DNA of 64,000 nt from Epiperipatus broadwayi. Its lineage: Eukaryota > Onychophora > Udeonychophora > Euonychophora > Peripatidae. Position 1 is the stretch's first letter. Each line of letters opens with the position of its first letter. The notes under the pieces are model-generated. The model saw only the letters and a program-made list of their open reading frames with translations, was not told where the DNA came from and made no database searches. Both the position numbers and the translations under genes were made by a program. The DNA is taken from NCBI GenBank assembly GCA_028023455.1, contig JAQFVV010000012.1, forward strand, positions 9,462,499 through 9,526,498, given 5' to 3'. Below, piece by piece: positions 23,410-34,922 of this stretch.

Positions 23410-23890
23410 AACTTATCATATGCTTCCCAAAATTTCTAGTAAATTAAAAAAAATTTGTTCAGAGATATTTAATATAAGCTTTCATTCTCCCCCAGCTTTA
23501 AATAACCTACTGAACAATTTGAAAGATAAATGGTCCACCGAATTGGCTCATCAAAAAGTTTACAAAATCACCTGCAATCAGGTGAATCATAAGCCAATCT
23601 ATCAATAAGATTAGTCCAGCACAACTATCTGTACAATAGAACTAAAAAAATTAACAAATACTCCTCCATTTTCAGTGAACACGAACAACACCCACACCAT
23701 AAATTTGATTTATCTAAAGCCAGAATTGTTTGCACTTAGAGGAAGGATAGAAAGAGAAAAAAATAAAAAAGCTTGAACCATAGCCAAAGATCAATTCACG
23801 ATAAATAAAAGACCAAGATCAATTCACGATAAATAAAAGACACCAACATGCCTATCTTGAAGAAACTGGCTCTTTAAAAAGATTTTAAAT
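23410..23890 (+). pseudogene. Penelope-like element C-terminal (GIY-YIG) fragment
   Basis: The open frame at 23420-23608 contains SFHSPPALNNLLNNLKDK and QKVYKITCNQ, the segment that precedes and begins the GIY-YIG endonuclease of Penelope-like elements. Further frames give FSEHEQHPHHKFDLSKA and, near 23.85 kb, HQHAYLEETG, both resembling the rest of that domain. Stops, frameshifts and a 31-bp tandem duplication (about 23789-23850) make it non-functional. It lies between hammerhead families A (A5) and B (23.9 kb), matching the known pairing of PLEs with hammerhead repeats. Confidence 0.7.
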
Positions 23891-24060
23891 AAAAATTTAT
23901 ATAAGCCAATAAACATCACATGATCACCATTTCTTATGCTTGCCCTTAACTGTTATTAAAACAGGCAAAGTTCTCTATACGTATTGCCACTCAGTGCAAA
24001 CCAGAGTAATCAATGGATGCCAGAAGGCTTGTGCATAAAATCCCCATCTAGTGCCTACTC

Positions 24061-24112
24061 ATCCAATATCCCCAGACTAGTTTCTGGCCTTCGTCAGTGA
24101 GGAGCCTTGGAT
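24061..24112 (-). ncRNA. Hammerhead ribozyme motif, family B, stem II loop deleted
   Basis: Minus strand: stem I halves TCCAA and TCCTCA with TGGGGATATTGGA, core CTGACGA, GAAAC, TA loop, GTC cleavage triplet. Stem II has lost its loop (AGGCCAGAAAC instead of AGGCCACAAGCCAGAAAC), so folding of this copy is doubtful. Confidence 0.55.
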
Positions 24113-24780
24113 CTGAGAGCATGGCACCTAAATTTTAGAAACTAATGCAACCCTCCAGCAGCCACCTTTTATCTCTACTTAACTATTAAACTATGAGACT
24201 CAAATTGAAAACACTATAATATTTCCAGTCCAAGCTCATCAGCTTATATAGTGATATAGGTCTGAACTCAGTTCAGTACCTATACATTTGTGTCTTTGGT
24301 TCTTTAGTAAACATAGCCACCACTATCCCTAGACAGGATTGGTTTTAAGCCAATAAACATCACATGATCACCATTTCTTATGCTTGCTCTTAACTGTTAT
24401 TAAAACAGGCAAAACTCTCTATACATATTGCCACTCAGTGCAAGCCAGAGTAATCAATGGATGCCAGAAGGCATATGCAATACATATAGAGTTCTTCCGG
24501 TTTTAATAACAGTTAAGAGCAAGCATAAGAAATGGTGGTCATGTGATGTTTATTGGCTTAAAACCAATCCTGCCTAATGGGGTAGTGGTGGCTATGGTTA
24601 TTAAAGAACCAAAGACACCAAAATGTATAGGTACTGAACTGAGTTCAGACCTACATCACTATATAAGCTGATGATCTTGGATTGAAAATATTATAGTGTT
24701 TTCAATATGAGTCTCATAGTTTAGTAGTTAAAGGTGGCTGCTGGAGGGTTGCATTAGATCCTAAGATCTAGGTGTGATGC

Positions 24781-24832
24781 TCTCATCACTGATGAAGGCT
24801 ACAAGCCAAAAACTAGTCTGGCGATATTGGAT
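24781..24832 (+). ncRNA. Hammerhead ribozyme motif, family B, GAAA mutated
   Basis: CTGATGA at 24789-24795, stem II GGC/GCC, AAAAC instead of GAAAC, and GTC with TGGCGATATTGGA following. The 5' strand of stem I is shortened by a deletion. Predicted inactive. Confidence 0.5.
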
Positions 24833-25228
24833 GAGTAGGCACTAGATGGGGATTTTATGCACAAGCCTTCTGGCATCTATTCATTACTCTGGCTTCCGCT
24901 GAGTGGCAATATGTATAGAGCACTTTGCCTCTTTTAATAACAGTTAAGAGCTAGCATAAGAAATGGCGATCATGTGATGTTTATTGGCTTAAAACCAATC
25001 CTGCCTAATAGGATAATAGTGGCTATAGTTATTAAAGAACCAAAGACACCAAAATGTATAGGTACTGAATTGAGTTCAGACCTATATCGCTATATAAGCT
25101 GATGAGCTTGGATTGAAAATATTATAGTGTTTTCAATTTGAATCTCATAGTCTAGTAGTTAAGTAGTCATAAAAGGTGGCTGCTGGAGGGTTGCACTAGA
25201 TCCTAAGATCTAGTTGCAGTGCTCTCAG

Positions 25229-25288
25229 ATCCAAGACTCCTCACTGACAAAGGCCACAAACCAGAAACTAGTCTGGGGTTATTGGATG
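25229..25288 (+). ncRNA. Hammerhead ribozyme motif, family B, core mutated
   Basis: Stem I TCCAA and TCCTCA with TGGGGTTATTGGA, GAAAC, TA, GTC. The core reads CTGACAA, losing an invariant G, and stem II is GGC/ACC. Predicted inactive. Confidence 0.55.
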
Positions 25289-25402
25289 AGTAGACATTAG
25301 ATGGGAACTTTATGCAGAAGCCTTCTGGCATCCATTGATTACTCTGGCTTGCACTGAGTGGCAATACATATAGAGAGTTTTGCCTGGTTTAAAATTTATA
25401 TA

Positions 25403-26986
25403 CCAACCCAATAAATTAAAAATGGAATTTAAATATAAGCAAGTTTACATAAATCCCACCAACAATAGAAATGTAAAAAAGCTATGATTGTGATACACAA
25501 TATATCAAAAGCATGCTCAGCATGAATAAAGCCAATTTTTAAACAACGTAAGTCTATCTTTTCTTTATAATGTCTAAGATTAAACTTTTTATTATAAACA
25601 CATTGTATGGTATTTCATACTTAATAGGATTTCTTAACTGTGGGATGGTGTATAATAATACCTAATATTCTAATAATCTACTATCCAACAATGAGATTCT
25701 TTAGTTAATCACTATGATGTTGTTATATCTTTCTCATTCTTTGACCAATAATGTCATTGTATGTTCTCAATTTTTCTGATTTTTTTAAATTGCTCCTATA
25801 TCTAAAAGTAAACATTTTCATTTTGCTCAACTTTCCTATGTACCATAATATTCCGTTCTATTCCACCATTCTCCATGTACTAATCATATGTTACATTTTC
25901 CGTCCTTATAATATTCAATTTTTACAATAATGTTCATAAATATCTTTTTATCTTGTATACATAGCTTTTGTTATACTTTAAATAATAGTTAAGAAATGTA
26001 CTTTAAAATCAGATGCTTTTTATTTTCATCCAGTATTTTTGAATGATCTCTACTATTCTGATGATTATTGATGCGATCAAGTAGAAATATCAATATTGCA
26101 CAAAATATCACATATGAAATTCTGTAAATCTTTAAACCATTTATTTTTATTATGCATCATAAAAATGAAATTCATAAAATAAATATATATTTCTGAAATC
26201 ATGTGCTAGCCAATATTATACAGCATCAGGAATGCATAATGTAAGGTCATTGACTAGTGTTCAATCAGCATATAATGATATATTAATTGAATGTGATATT
26301 TTTTTAGTAGATCATTCTTTCCTTGATCAAATTGTGAGAAAAAATATTGCACCTGAAATGTTTCAACTGTTTCAGTTCTTCATATTTAGAAAAATCAGCA
26401 TTTTCATACATGGATGTCATGTTTACTAAGGCAATAAATCTAAAGCATGTGCGGTTGAAAATGCGAAGGTAGGAACATCTACAGGTCTTAACTACAAGCT
26501 TACGCATTGGAAGAAAAGAGGGGCATAAAAGCAAAAATTTTTAAACTGATGTGCTCACATTTTCATATATTTACTAAATGTTAAGATCAATTTCTAACAT
26601 TATCCCCCCCCCCCCCCCATTTAATATAAAAACATATTGCAAGTTAGGTTTACTAAAAAAAGAATGTGTACATACACAAATGTGAAAAACTATACACTAT
26701 TAAAACTAATTTCATACATCTCCAAAAATATTAAAATAAGTATATATTAATCGGATATAAAAAATCTTAAGTATGTAAAATATTGTTGTTGATTTTGCAG
26801 CTGATAATATTACCAATAAAAGAAAATTGAATAAGAATGTTCAGTACATGAATGTGTATTCTATTGCATTTTCCCAAAAATATTTGAAAGAGAAATACTT
26901 ACAACATACAACCTTCTATTGTTGATGAAAACCAGATTAAAGTACAACTTTAACAGCTAAAAGAACAACTTCACAAAAAATTAATC
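25403..26986. other. AT-rich non-coding stretch with a 16-bp poly-C run
   Basis: No recognisable gene. A pure C run at 26604-26619 stands out. The short open frames around 26.23-26.53 kb overlap on opposite strands and match nothing known to me. Confidence 0.55.
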
Positions 26987-27019
26987 ATAATAAATATTAT
27001 TTGTCTGAAGGTTTGTAAT

Positions 27020-27563
27020 GATGGTATATTATAAGATGAGATATGTTGGACTATTTCCATCATTTATGAGTGAATGTTGAATGTATAGAAAATTTTAAAC
27101 TTTATTTAAACTTTCCAAATACAAACAACTTGTTAATAATAACACACAAATAGACAATACAGGTTAGGAATTACATGTTTCGAGTAGTATTATTTTCCAC
27201 TCTTCTTCAGGTGTTGCTGGCCTATATACACAGTGACAATATTTGCTTAGAAGTTGAACTCGCACCTTTAGATTCTTGAATATTGAATTTAAGGCAAACG
27301 CTCTACCAACTGAGCATTTGCCTTAAATTCAATATTCAAGAATCTAAAGGTGCGAGTTCAACTTCTAAGCGAATATTGTCACTGTGTATATAGGCCAGCA
27401 ACACCTGAAGAAGAGTGGAGAGTAATACTACTCAAAACGTTGTGTAATTACTAACCTGTATTGTCTATTTGTGTGTTATTACTAATAAGTTGTTTGTATT
27501 TGGAAAGTTTAAATAAAGTTTAAAATTTCCTATACGATGGAAATAGTCCAACATATCACATCT
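27020..27563. mobile_element. Family C inverted dimer (C3 minus / C4 plus)
   Basis: Two C units are fused head to head into a near-perfect palindrome centred at about 27.305 kb. Its loop is the tRNA-like A box (GCTCAGTTGGTAGAGC on the minus strand). Each arm carries the B-box-like GGTGCGAGTTCAAC, CACCTGAAGAAGAGTGG, the ACTC-AAA block, the TTTAAATAAAGTTTAAA segment and CCAACATATC. A 13-bp repeat ATAATAAATATTA at 26987-26999 and 27564-27576 may be a target duplication, but it is AT-rich. The sharp snap-back shape suggests self-priming or template switching. Confidence 0.75.
27395..27450 (+). ncRNA. Hammerhead-like core in family C (tentative)
   Basis: CTGAAGA at 27405-27411 fits CUGANGA. ACAC (27401-27404) can pair with GTGT (27442-27445). 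GAGT/ACTC can form stem II. AAAAC at 27434-27438 replaces GAAAC here, and C3 on the opposite arm keeps GAAAC. An extra unpaired A after the core and a U at the cleavage position make this weaker than families A and B. Confidence 0.35.
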
Positions 27564-27576
27564 TATAATAAATATT

Positions 27577-30373
27577 AATTCATATTAAATATTAAAATTT
27601 ACTCTGTATAATGAATAATGACTTAAGTGTTTTTTTAAATTATTATTTCTTGCAATTCATCCAATGTGTTATCAAAAATCTTTTAAATAACCACTTTAAA
27701 GATAACATAAAATGAATTTCAATCTGTCAGCAGACTTTTAGTAAAGCCATATTCCATGCTAAAAATAGGCTAAATTAAAATTATGTAAAATAGATATTTT
27801 AGAACTTACAACTAGAAAACCAAAAGAAAAAAAATAAAGTGAAGTGTTTTTTTAAAGCTTTTTCTGGTAATTTATAACTATACAAATAAAAACCAATACT
27901 TTAGATCTGTTAGAAACTGAAATTAGACAAATTACTAACAATATAAGTGAAAATATATCTCCTTTTTTTATATATATAATAATAATAAATATTGTTAAAA
28001 ATTAAGAGTAACTACCACTTCTCCCCACCTTCAGATCAATGAGTAGGTGTATAGATTTGATACTTTTTGACAAATAAATTAAAAATTGATTTTTAAAAAT
28101 TATGCTTTCCTTTTTTGGAAAAAAATAAGACTCCAAAAATGTGGATTTTATGTAAGTTAATTACTCTCATCATTTCCACATTTGTATAATAAATAAATAA
28201 ACTACATTAACAATTTAATTTTTAAAACATTAAGTAAAAAATAAATGACAGATTTCTGCTTTTAATTATATTAATGTAATCTTTTTTTATATAAAAGATA
28301 CTACATAGTACAACATTAGGAACAATAACAGTATTCTTTTTTAATGTTTATAATTTTTTAATGTTTACAGTGCTATACTATATATTACATGCAAAATAAA
28401 TGTGTTGAAATAATCAAAAGCATAATGTTTAACCCTTTTGCAACTACAGATTGCCTTCATTGAGAATTAAATGATTTTAGTGACATTTATAATGCTGTTT
28501 ATAAATATTAAATATTGAAAACCAATCCCAAGTGTCACTGATATGTCTTGTATATATTTTAATTAGAACAGTAATACCTATCCATTTTAGAAACCAAAAT
28601 TTTTTTTTATGTTTGAATAATTATCAGATCTATATAACAAAACAAACAAAATATTTTGAATTCAAATTTTAAAAATGTTTGAAATTTCAAATTATTATTT
28701 TGAATAGAAGATTAAAAATGGCCACTCAGTAATCAATATCAGTTCTCCCTTCAAAGACTATAGAAAGCAATTATAACAATAGATTTCATTAACTAGTTTA
28801 TATTAGTTAAGTTTTTATATCCCAAGTCTTATTTTGCATCCATTAAATGGGTATAATTTAACATATAGCATACTATATTTTAGTTATTATTTCTAGGTAG
28901 TATGTAATGAGAAAAATAAGTTTTTTTGATCCACATTAAGAACCAGAATCTGGCAGGTTTATTTTTTTGTGTGTATTAAAAGGCAGTGAAGTTTTTTATT
29001 TTTTTCAGTTGTTAATTATATGTTCTATTTTATTCTTTAGAAGTATATGATATCTTATAAATACACTAATGAATTACTTAAACGAAGAGTGAATATACAA
29101 AAAATAGCCATTGAAATAAGACTACTTTTGAATATAAGTATTGAAATAGAAGTTTATTCAATGAAAACATAATTCTTATTTTTTTAAAAAAAAACAAAAT
29201 TTACACTTAAGATGTATTTGACATTTATGTAATTTTTAACATGTATCATAAATGATTTATATAATAGACTACATAAATGTAGATAGTTTTTTGTTACACT
29301 CTATTAAATGAAAAGAATAAATATGAGTAATTTTTATTGCTAAAAGAGTTATATTCCTTTTTTTTAAAAAAAATTCTTTTTAGCATGAGAACAAAATAAG
29401 ATTAAAGACGTCAAACATAATGTATATTCATTAAAAAAATCAAATAGAAGAGTATAAACAAATAAAAACTGAAAATATATCAGCAAAAACTACTTTCTGG
29501 TATATATTTAACAAACAAATTAGCAATATATATATATAGTAATCAGTGTATACGATTTTCCCCACAAATTGCTAATTATGTATTTAATAGCAAAATAATA
29601 TCCTGCTTAGATTTTTTTTTAATTCATTAAAGGTTTTATAATTTTTAAAGATTTCCATTAAAACTGAAAGGATAATATTACAAAGAAAATATAGGAGAAA
29701 AAAATATAGTAAAAAAGTTATTGTAGAAATGAAATATTTGCAGAAGGTTAAAAAATATATATATTTATTTAAAATAAAAAAAGTTCTAAACAAATATTGT
29801 TTAAGAAATTTGATTTAATACATATAATAAATCTTATTATAAGAGCAAATTATATTTGAAAGTCTAGAATGTTTTTATAATGAAGCTATATTAAAAAATA
29901 AAGTGTGGGTTTTTATAAAGACACAATTTATGGATTTTTTTCATAGATTTTCAATATAAAAAAGGAAAAATGTTTATAAAAACATAAAAAAGACACATTA
30001 CTTTTACATTAGCAAGAAAAATAAATAAATTTCAATTATTTTAACATCTTATTATGAATACATATTATCTATTTGGCCCTGCATTATTTTAATTCTTGTT
30101 TTGTGCTTCAAATGATATAAAATAATAATCACAGCCATAATTCATTCATTTACAGTAATATCAGCCAACACAACTAGACTACACTGTTTTCCCAAAACTT
30201 TTAAATGTTCAGAAAAACAATAAAACAAAAAACAGAACAGAGGTGGAATTGCATCCTCAAATGCTAAAGATTTCGAAAATATTTCTAGAATGAATGAACT
30301 TTTTTAAAACAGTTTTACTTTAATCATCTGAATGAAATAATTGTACTCAAACCTGCCATTTAGATATTCAAAT
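27577..30373. other. AT-rich non-coding stretch
   Basis: Long A/T runs and stop-dense sequence on both strands. No repeat with a second copy here and no protein motif recognised. Confidence 0.55.
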
Positions 30374-30504
30374 ATAACATAACCTCACATGATCACCATT
30401 TCTTTAACTGTTATTAAAACAGGCAAAACTCTCTACATGCATTGCCTGCCACTCAGTGCAAGCCAGAGTAATCAATGGATGCCAGAAAGCTTGTGTGTGC
30501 TACT

Positions 30505-30563
30505 CATCCAATATCCCAGACTACTTTCTGGCTTGTGACCTTCATCAGTGAAAAGCCTTGGAT
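30505..30563 (-). ncRNA. Hammerhead ribozyme motif, family B
   Basis: Minus strand: core CTGATGA intact, stem II GGTC-ACAA-GCC approximately paired, GAAA intact, then GTAGTC with GTC cleavage triplet. The 3' stem I strand TGGGATATTGGAT pairs with TCCAA, and the inner helix is weakened (TTTTCA). Core residues are complete. Confidence 0.6.
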
Positions 30564-30620
30564 CTGAAAGCACTGTACCTAGATCTTAGGATCATCCTAA
30601 AATCTAGGTACAGTGCTCTC

Positions 30621-30681
30621 AGATCCAAGGATCCTCACTGACGAAGGCCATAAGCCAGAAAGTAGTCTGGGGATATTAGAT
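30621..30681 (+). ncRNA. Type I hammerhead ribozyme motif, family B (best copy)
   Basis: Outer helix TCCAA (30624-30628) faces TTAGA (30676-30680) with one mismatch. Inner stem I TCCTCA (30632-30637) pairs with TGGGGA (30668-30673). Core CTGACGA 30638-30644, stem II GGC/GCC around CATAA, GAAA 30658-30661, short stem III, GTC 30665-30667 with predicted cleavage after C30667. All invariant core residues are present. An A-A mismatch sits at the base of stem II. Confidence 0.65.
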
Positions 30682-30959
30682 GAGTAGGCACTAGATGGGA
30701 ATTTTATGCACAAACCTTCTGGCATTCATTGATAACATAACCTCCTGGGCAATCGTGAATACTTTTTTTAAATTCATAAACTTACATTTATTATTGTATT
30801 ATAAAGTGTGCAATATTTTGAAGTTTTTGTATGTACCAGAATAGTATCTTAATTTTAACAAACTGAAATAGAATTGGCAACATATCTGGTAAACTTGAAT
30901 AATGTTTTGTTTGGCTGCAATTAATTTCAAGTAATAAATAAACAATAATAAATAATTAT

Positions 30960-31047
30960 CAAGCATTGGTGGATGAGAGGTCAGTGACAGCTGCTTTACA
31001 AGCAGTTGTCCCGGGTTCGCTTCCCGGCTGATGCTATGACACATGAG
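30960..31047 (+). repeat. tRNA-Val-derived SINE, best tRNA fold
   Basis: AGCATTG at the 5' end can pair with the TGATGCT near 31030-31036 as an acceptor stem. The anticodon arm is CTGC-TTTACAA-GCAG, giving anticodon UAC. The T-arm is CCGGGTTCGCTTCCCGG. It continues with ATGACACATGAGAC and an (AAAT)n tail. The D-arm is longer than in a true tRNA, and the tail is shared with the copies at 21.0 and 63.1 kb, so this is a SINE and not a tRNA gene. Confidence 0.8.
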
Positions 31048-32245
31048 ACAAATAAATAAATAAACAATATCATTTTAGTGAGCATTCTAAGGAATTTTTT
31101 GATAATAAGTGAAACCACTGAACTACTTACTGCTAATACAACCAAGCAATAAATAACCTTAGATAATTTGACAAACTTCCTAATATTTGAATATATATAT
31201 ATAGCTACAATCAGAAAATATTAAAATCAGAACAATTTTAAATATTTTATTGAAAATACCTGTAAACTGTTAAGGATATTTTGTTTAACAATATTTCTAT
31301 TATTTCGAGCATGTTAGAACAGTAAATATACAATCTGTAATTAGCAAAAAAAAAAAAATTAAAAACATTTGCATGATTATTGACAAATAAAAGAATTCTA
31401 ATATGAGGACAAAATTTATACGCCTAAACTATATAAATAACCTCAATACTACCACATATTTTAAATTCATAAAAATAAAGATATATTAAAAGACAAATGA
31501 CTCCCAAGATGCCTAATCTAATGTAAAGAATGAGTAAAAATGTGGGTGCATAATACATGGAAAAAATAAAATGGAGTTTAGCAAATATTAAAATACATAA
31601 ACATAATTAAAAAATTAAAACATCGAATACATTATTAAAGTAATGTAAGAATAAATAACAAATATGTGCTTAAACAATTATTTAAAAAAAATTACAATAA
31701 AAATATTTATTTTATGTTGCACATTTTTAAAGAATAAATATATATAATATTACTTGCAATTAGCAAATATTAAAATCAAAACAATTTTAAAAGTATCAAT
31801 AAACTGATATGGATTTCAAATTTCACCAAAAAAAGTATGTCACCAGAATATACAATTTTAAATGTCTTCCAAAATTAAAAAAAAATTACGCGAGAAATAT
31901 TTATTTTATTACTTGTGTTAGTAAATATTAGAAGCAAAACAATTTTAGACTTTTCATCAAAAAATCCCTATAAACTGTTAGGATTGGACTTCAACTCTCA
32001 AGAAACTTAAAAAATTATGGCATTGATATTACCTGAAAAAACAGAAAGGCTGTCATGGGGTCTTCGTGCTCTGAATGAAAAAAGAAAAAAAAAATTCTAG
32101 ATAGCTTTCAACTTTTTGATTTTGTAATATCAGAAAAGGGTAAAAGAAGTTTTGCCCATGTGTTTTTGAAAATAAAAACAGTAAAAAAAATAATTTAATA
32201 TCCAGTTAATAAAGGTTTGATTTTATAATAGATTTTTTCAAATGT

Positions 32246-32612
32246 TTATCTACATACCTTTTCTACCTATCTATCAATGATTTTGTATGTTTGCAATATC
32301 TATATGCTCCATCCATTGAGCTAACTATCTGTCTTTATCTGTTTGTCTATCTATTCATTCATTCATGTGTATTTATCCAACCATTTATCTATATATCCAT
32401 CCATCTATCTATTGATCAACATATCCATCTGCCCACCTATCTATATATTCATCTATTTATCTACCCATCCATTCTATATCTATCAATATATCTATTTATC
32501 CATCAATCTGTACATCCAGACATCTGTCTTTCTATCCATCCATCTACCTATGCATATGCCTTTGTATCTATATATTCATCCATTCGTCTACTTTTGCATC
32601 TATTTATATAAT
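32246..32612 (+). repeat. (TATC/CATC)n degenerate tetranucleotide microsatellite
   Basis: Interrupted repeats of TATC and CATC extend for about 365 bp. The long open frames here (rich in Ile, Tyr, Ser, His and Leu) are by-products of the repeat and not genes. Confidence 0.9.
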
Positions 32613-32634
32613 TGATTCTCCTATGTATAAATAA

Positions 32635-33078
32635 GTGAATAAACAGATAAACAAATATATAGATACAGATAAGTAGATAGCTAATTGGATAACCGGTTAA
32701 TGTATAGCTGGATAAATATATATTATTAAAAGATGGTTGAATGGATAAATAGTTAAAAAAAACATAACTAAATAGATTGATTCAGATAGATAGATTGGTA
32801 GATACATAGATAAATAAATGGATAGTTAGATAAATAGATGGTATGGTAGATAGACAAACAGAAAGTTAGATAGATAGATTGGTGTTATATAAGAAGATAA
32901 ATATATAGATAGATAAGGAGATAAACATAGATAGATAGAATGGATGAGTAGATAGATAAATAGATGGAATAATAGGTAGATAGATAGAAAGGTAAGCAGA
33001 TTTATTGATAGCTAGAATGGATAGATAGATGGACAGATATAGATAAGTAGGTAGATAATTGATTGTTAGAAATATAGA
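32635..33078 (+). repeat. (GATA)n degenerate tetranucleotide microsatellite
   Basis: GATA/GATG-type repeats form the mirror arm of the TATC tract. The array is split by the 905-bp MITE and resumes at 33984-34210. Confidence 0.9.
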
Positions 33079-33983
33079 TACACCTGGGTCTCTTTTTACG
33101 CGGATTTATTTAACGCAATTTTAAAGTTATGTGATTCACGTTTCTCTGGAAGTCGAACTCCGATAATGCGCTATTACTTTAAATAATAAATTTTGCGTAT
33201 ATTGAAAGTAATAGCACATTATTGGAATTCAACTTTCATCTTAGTAATTTCAATATTTTCAGTGCTTTATAATAGTAAGATTTTATGCAATAATGAAATT
33301 AAAATCATGATTTCCACATTTTATGTATAAATACATTAAATTTTACAAGATTATAATGCAAATTTGTTCAAACATTGTGCGTGTTAATTTTGCATTTTAA
33401 ATCACATTCTGTTTTTGCTTTTTAAAAAAGAACGTAATCAAATTTTTATTAATCATTTAGTGTCCGCAAGTTTATTTTTAAAAGGTGAGTAATAGCAGTG
33501 AGCACAATTAAAATTGAAAATTAAAAAATTAAAGACAAAAATAAGAATTTAATTTTTAGTTGTTAGATTAATTACTAATTACGATTGACACCAGAAAACC
33601 ATTAACACAACATGAGAGTGACGTTGGCGCTAGTTGTATTTTCTCTTGCGAATAATCTGATTTTTTACCAGTTTGCAAATGAACCTGTTTATCGGCAAAT
33701 AGTGATAATAATTAAAACGTGTATAAAAAAATGTAAATTACTGTAAATTATGCATAAAAATATATTGTTTTGAATCAAATTAAATATTATAGTTAAAAAA
33801 AGTTTGTCTTGTATCAATTTTTTTCAAATTTGAAATTTTTTATTAGTCATGTTTTATTTCCTTATTTTTTTTTTTTGCACGAATTTTGAAGTAATTTTAC
33901 GTTGGGGCTTTGCTTTTATGCGATTTTTGAAAAAGCGTGTTTTCTGAGGAACCTATCATCGCATAAAATGAGACCCAGGTGTA
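33079..33983. mobile_element. Tc1/mariner-superfamily (pogo/Tigger-like) MITE
   Basis: Exact terminal inverted repeats CACCTGGGTCTC (33081-33092) and GAGACCCAGGTG (33970-33981) are flanked by TA on both sides, as expected for TA target duplication. The subterminal TTTTTACGCGGATTT is Tigger-like in style. About 905 bp long with no transposase frame. An internal near-palindrome around GAACTCCGATAATGCGC lies at 33.15-33.24 kb. The element interrupts the GATA microsatellite cleanly. Confidence 0.8.
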
Positions 33984-34210
33984 ATTGAATGGATGGATAA
34001 GTATATAGATAGATGAAATGGATAGATAAATCAAGACAAATTAATGGATAGATATATAGATAGATAGCTGAATAGATACAGTGATGGATAAATGACTGAA
34101 AAGATAAACGGATAAAGACAAAAATAGATAGAAAGATAGGTAGATGGATATAAACATATAAATATACAGAAAGACAGATAGATGGGCGGTGGCAGATAGA
34201 CATACAAATA
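33984..34210 (+). repeat. (GATA)n microsatellite, continuation after MITE
   Basis: GATAGATAGATGG-type repeats continue the tract broken by the MITE. The minus-strand open frame across it is an artefact of the repeat. Confidence 0.85.
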
Positions 34211-34867
34211 AATAAATGTATTTAAAAAATCAAACTTTTATTAATTGTTTGATAAAAGACCCATTAATTTTTTTTTACTGCTTTCATTTTAAAAATGAGT
34301 GCAAAACTTATTTTCTCTCTGTGACATCATGAGATTTTTTTTTAAAAAAAAAAACAAAATCTACCAGTTTTTTCTATCTTTCACTTCGGAATATGAAAAT
34401 CCTTGTGATATAGTCTTTCTATTTTTCAGATAATATCAACACTATACTTTTTTTTTTTTTTAGGTTTTATCGAAATTTGAAATCTGTATCTTTTTTGATG
34501 AAATGTCTAAAATTGTTTCGATTTTAATATTTTGTTAATTACAGACATTATATGCATTTACTGTTTAAAAATGTACAACATCAAATAAATATTTCTCATG
34601 CAATTTTTTTTTAACTTTGAAAGATATTTGAAGTTGTGTATTCTGGCATTCATCTTTTTTTTTTTTATGTCTTCTAATAAAATTTGTAATTCTGTAATAG
34701 GTTATTGACACTTCTAAAATTATTTGGATTTTAATATTTGCTAATTACAATAATATATTATGTAATATAAGCGGGATTCGAACTCAGACTTTCACATGAC
34801 CCACTACTCTCAGTGCCATCTTATATTGCTGACCCACCTGATCACACACATGTTGAAAAGATAAATA

Positions 34868-34922
34868 ATCACCAATATACATATTTCATGCTAAACCAGC
34901 AATCATCAGTTAGTCTAGATTA
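34868..34922 (-). ncRNA. Type I hammerhead ribozyme motif, family A (unit 1)
   Basis: Minus strand: TAATC/GATTA, ACTAA/TTGGT (one G-U-type change), CTGATGA, TGCT/AGCA, GAAA, short ATATGTAT stem III. Core residues are complete. The unit 2 motif (35340-35392) has lost one base in stem II, so it is likely inactive. Confidence 0.65.

Larger units (their letters stand above)
23904..25390. mobile_element. Family B multimer: tandem units then inverted tandem units
   Basis: The flanks carry the exact 12-bp repeat AAAATTTATATA at 23892-23903 and 25391-25402. Units run forward (minus-sense ribozyme) from 23904, with the same start recurring at 24351 (period about 444). The orientation flips near 24.49 kb, and plus-sense units follow with period about 431 (ATGTGATGTTTATTGG at 24541 and 24972). 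The 1.49-kb structure is therefore one insertion of a mixed tandem and inverted multimer. It has no coding potential; the open frames within it are repeat artefacts. Confidence 0.85.
30387..30731. mobile_element. Family B inverted dimer, copy B6
   Basis: It is flanked by the exact 13-bp repeat ATAACATAACCTC at 30374-30386 and 30732-30744. A minus-sense unit (30387 to about 30597) meets a plus-sense unit (to 30731) at AGATCTTAGGATC...AAAATCTAGG. Each arm has a hammerhead motif. Non-coding. Confidence 0.85.

Noticed and set aside
30960-31047. Functional tRNA-Val gene
   Set aside because: D-arm too long, shared non-tRNA tail and A-rich end with two other copies; better explained as a SINE.
32291-32615. 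Two overlapping open frames of about 90-106 codons rich in Tyr, Ile, Ser, His and Leu
   Set aside because: They are translations of the degenerate TATC/CATC microsatellite; both frames are open only because the repeat avoids stops.
33916-34203. 95-codon minus-strand frame
   Set aside because: Reads through the GATA microsatellite and the end of the MITE; no independent coding evidence.
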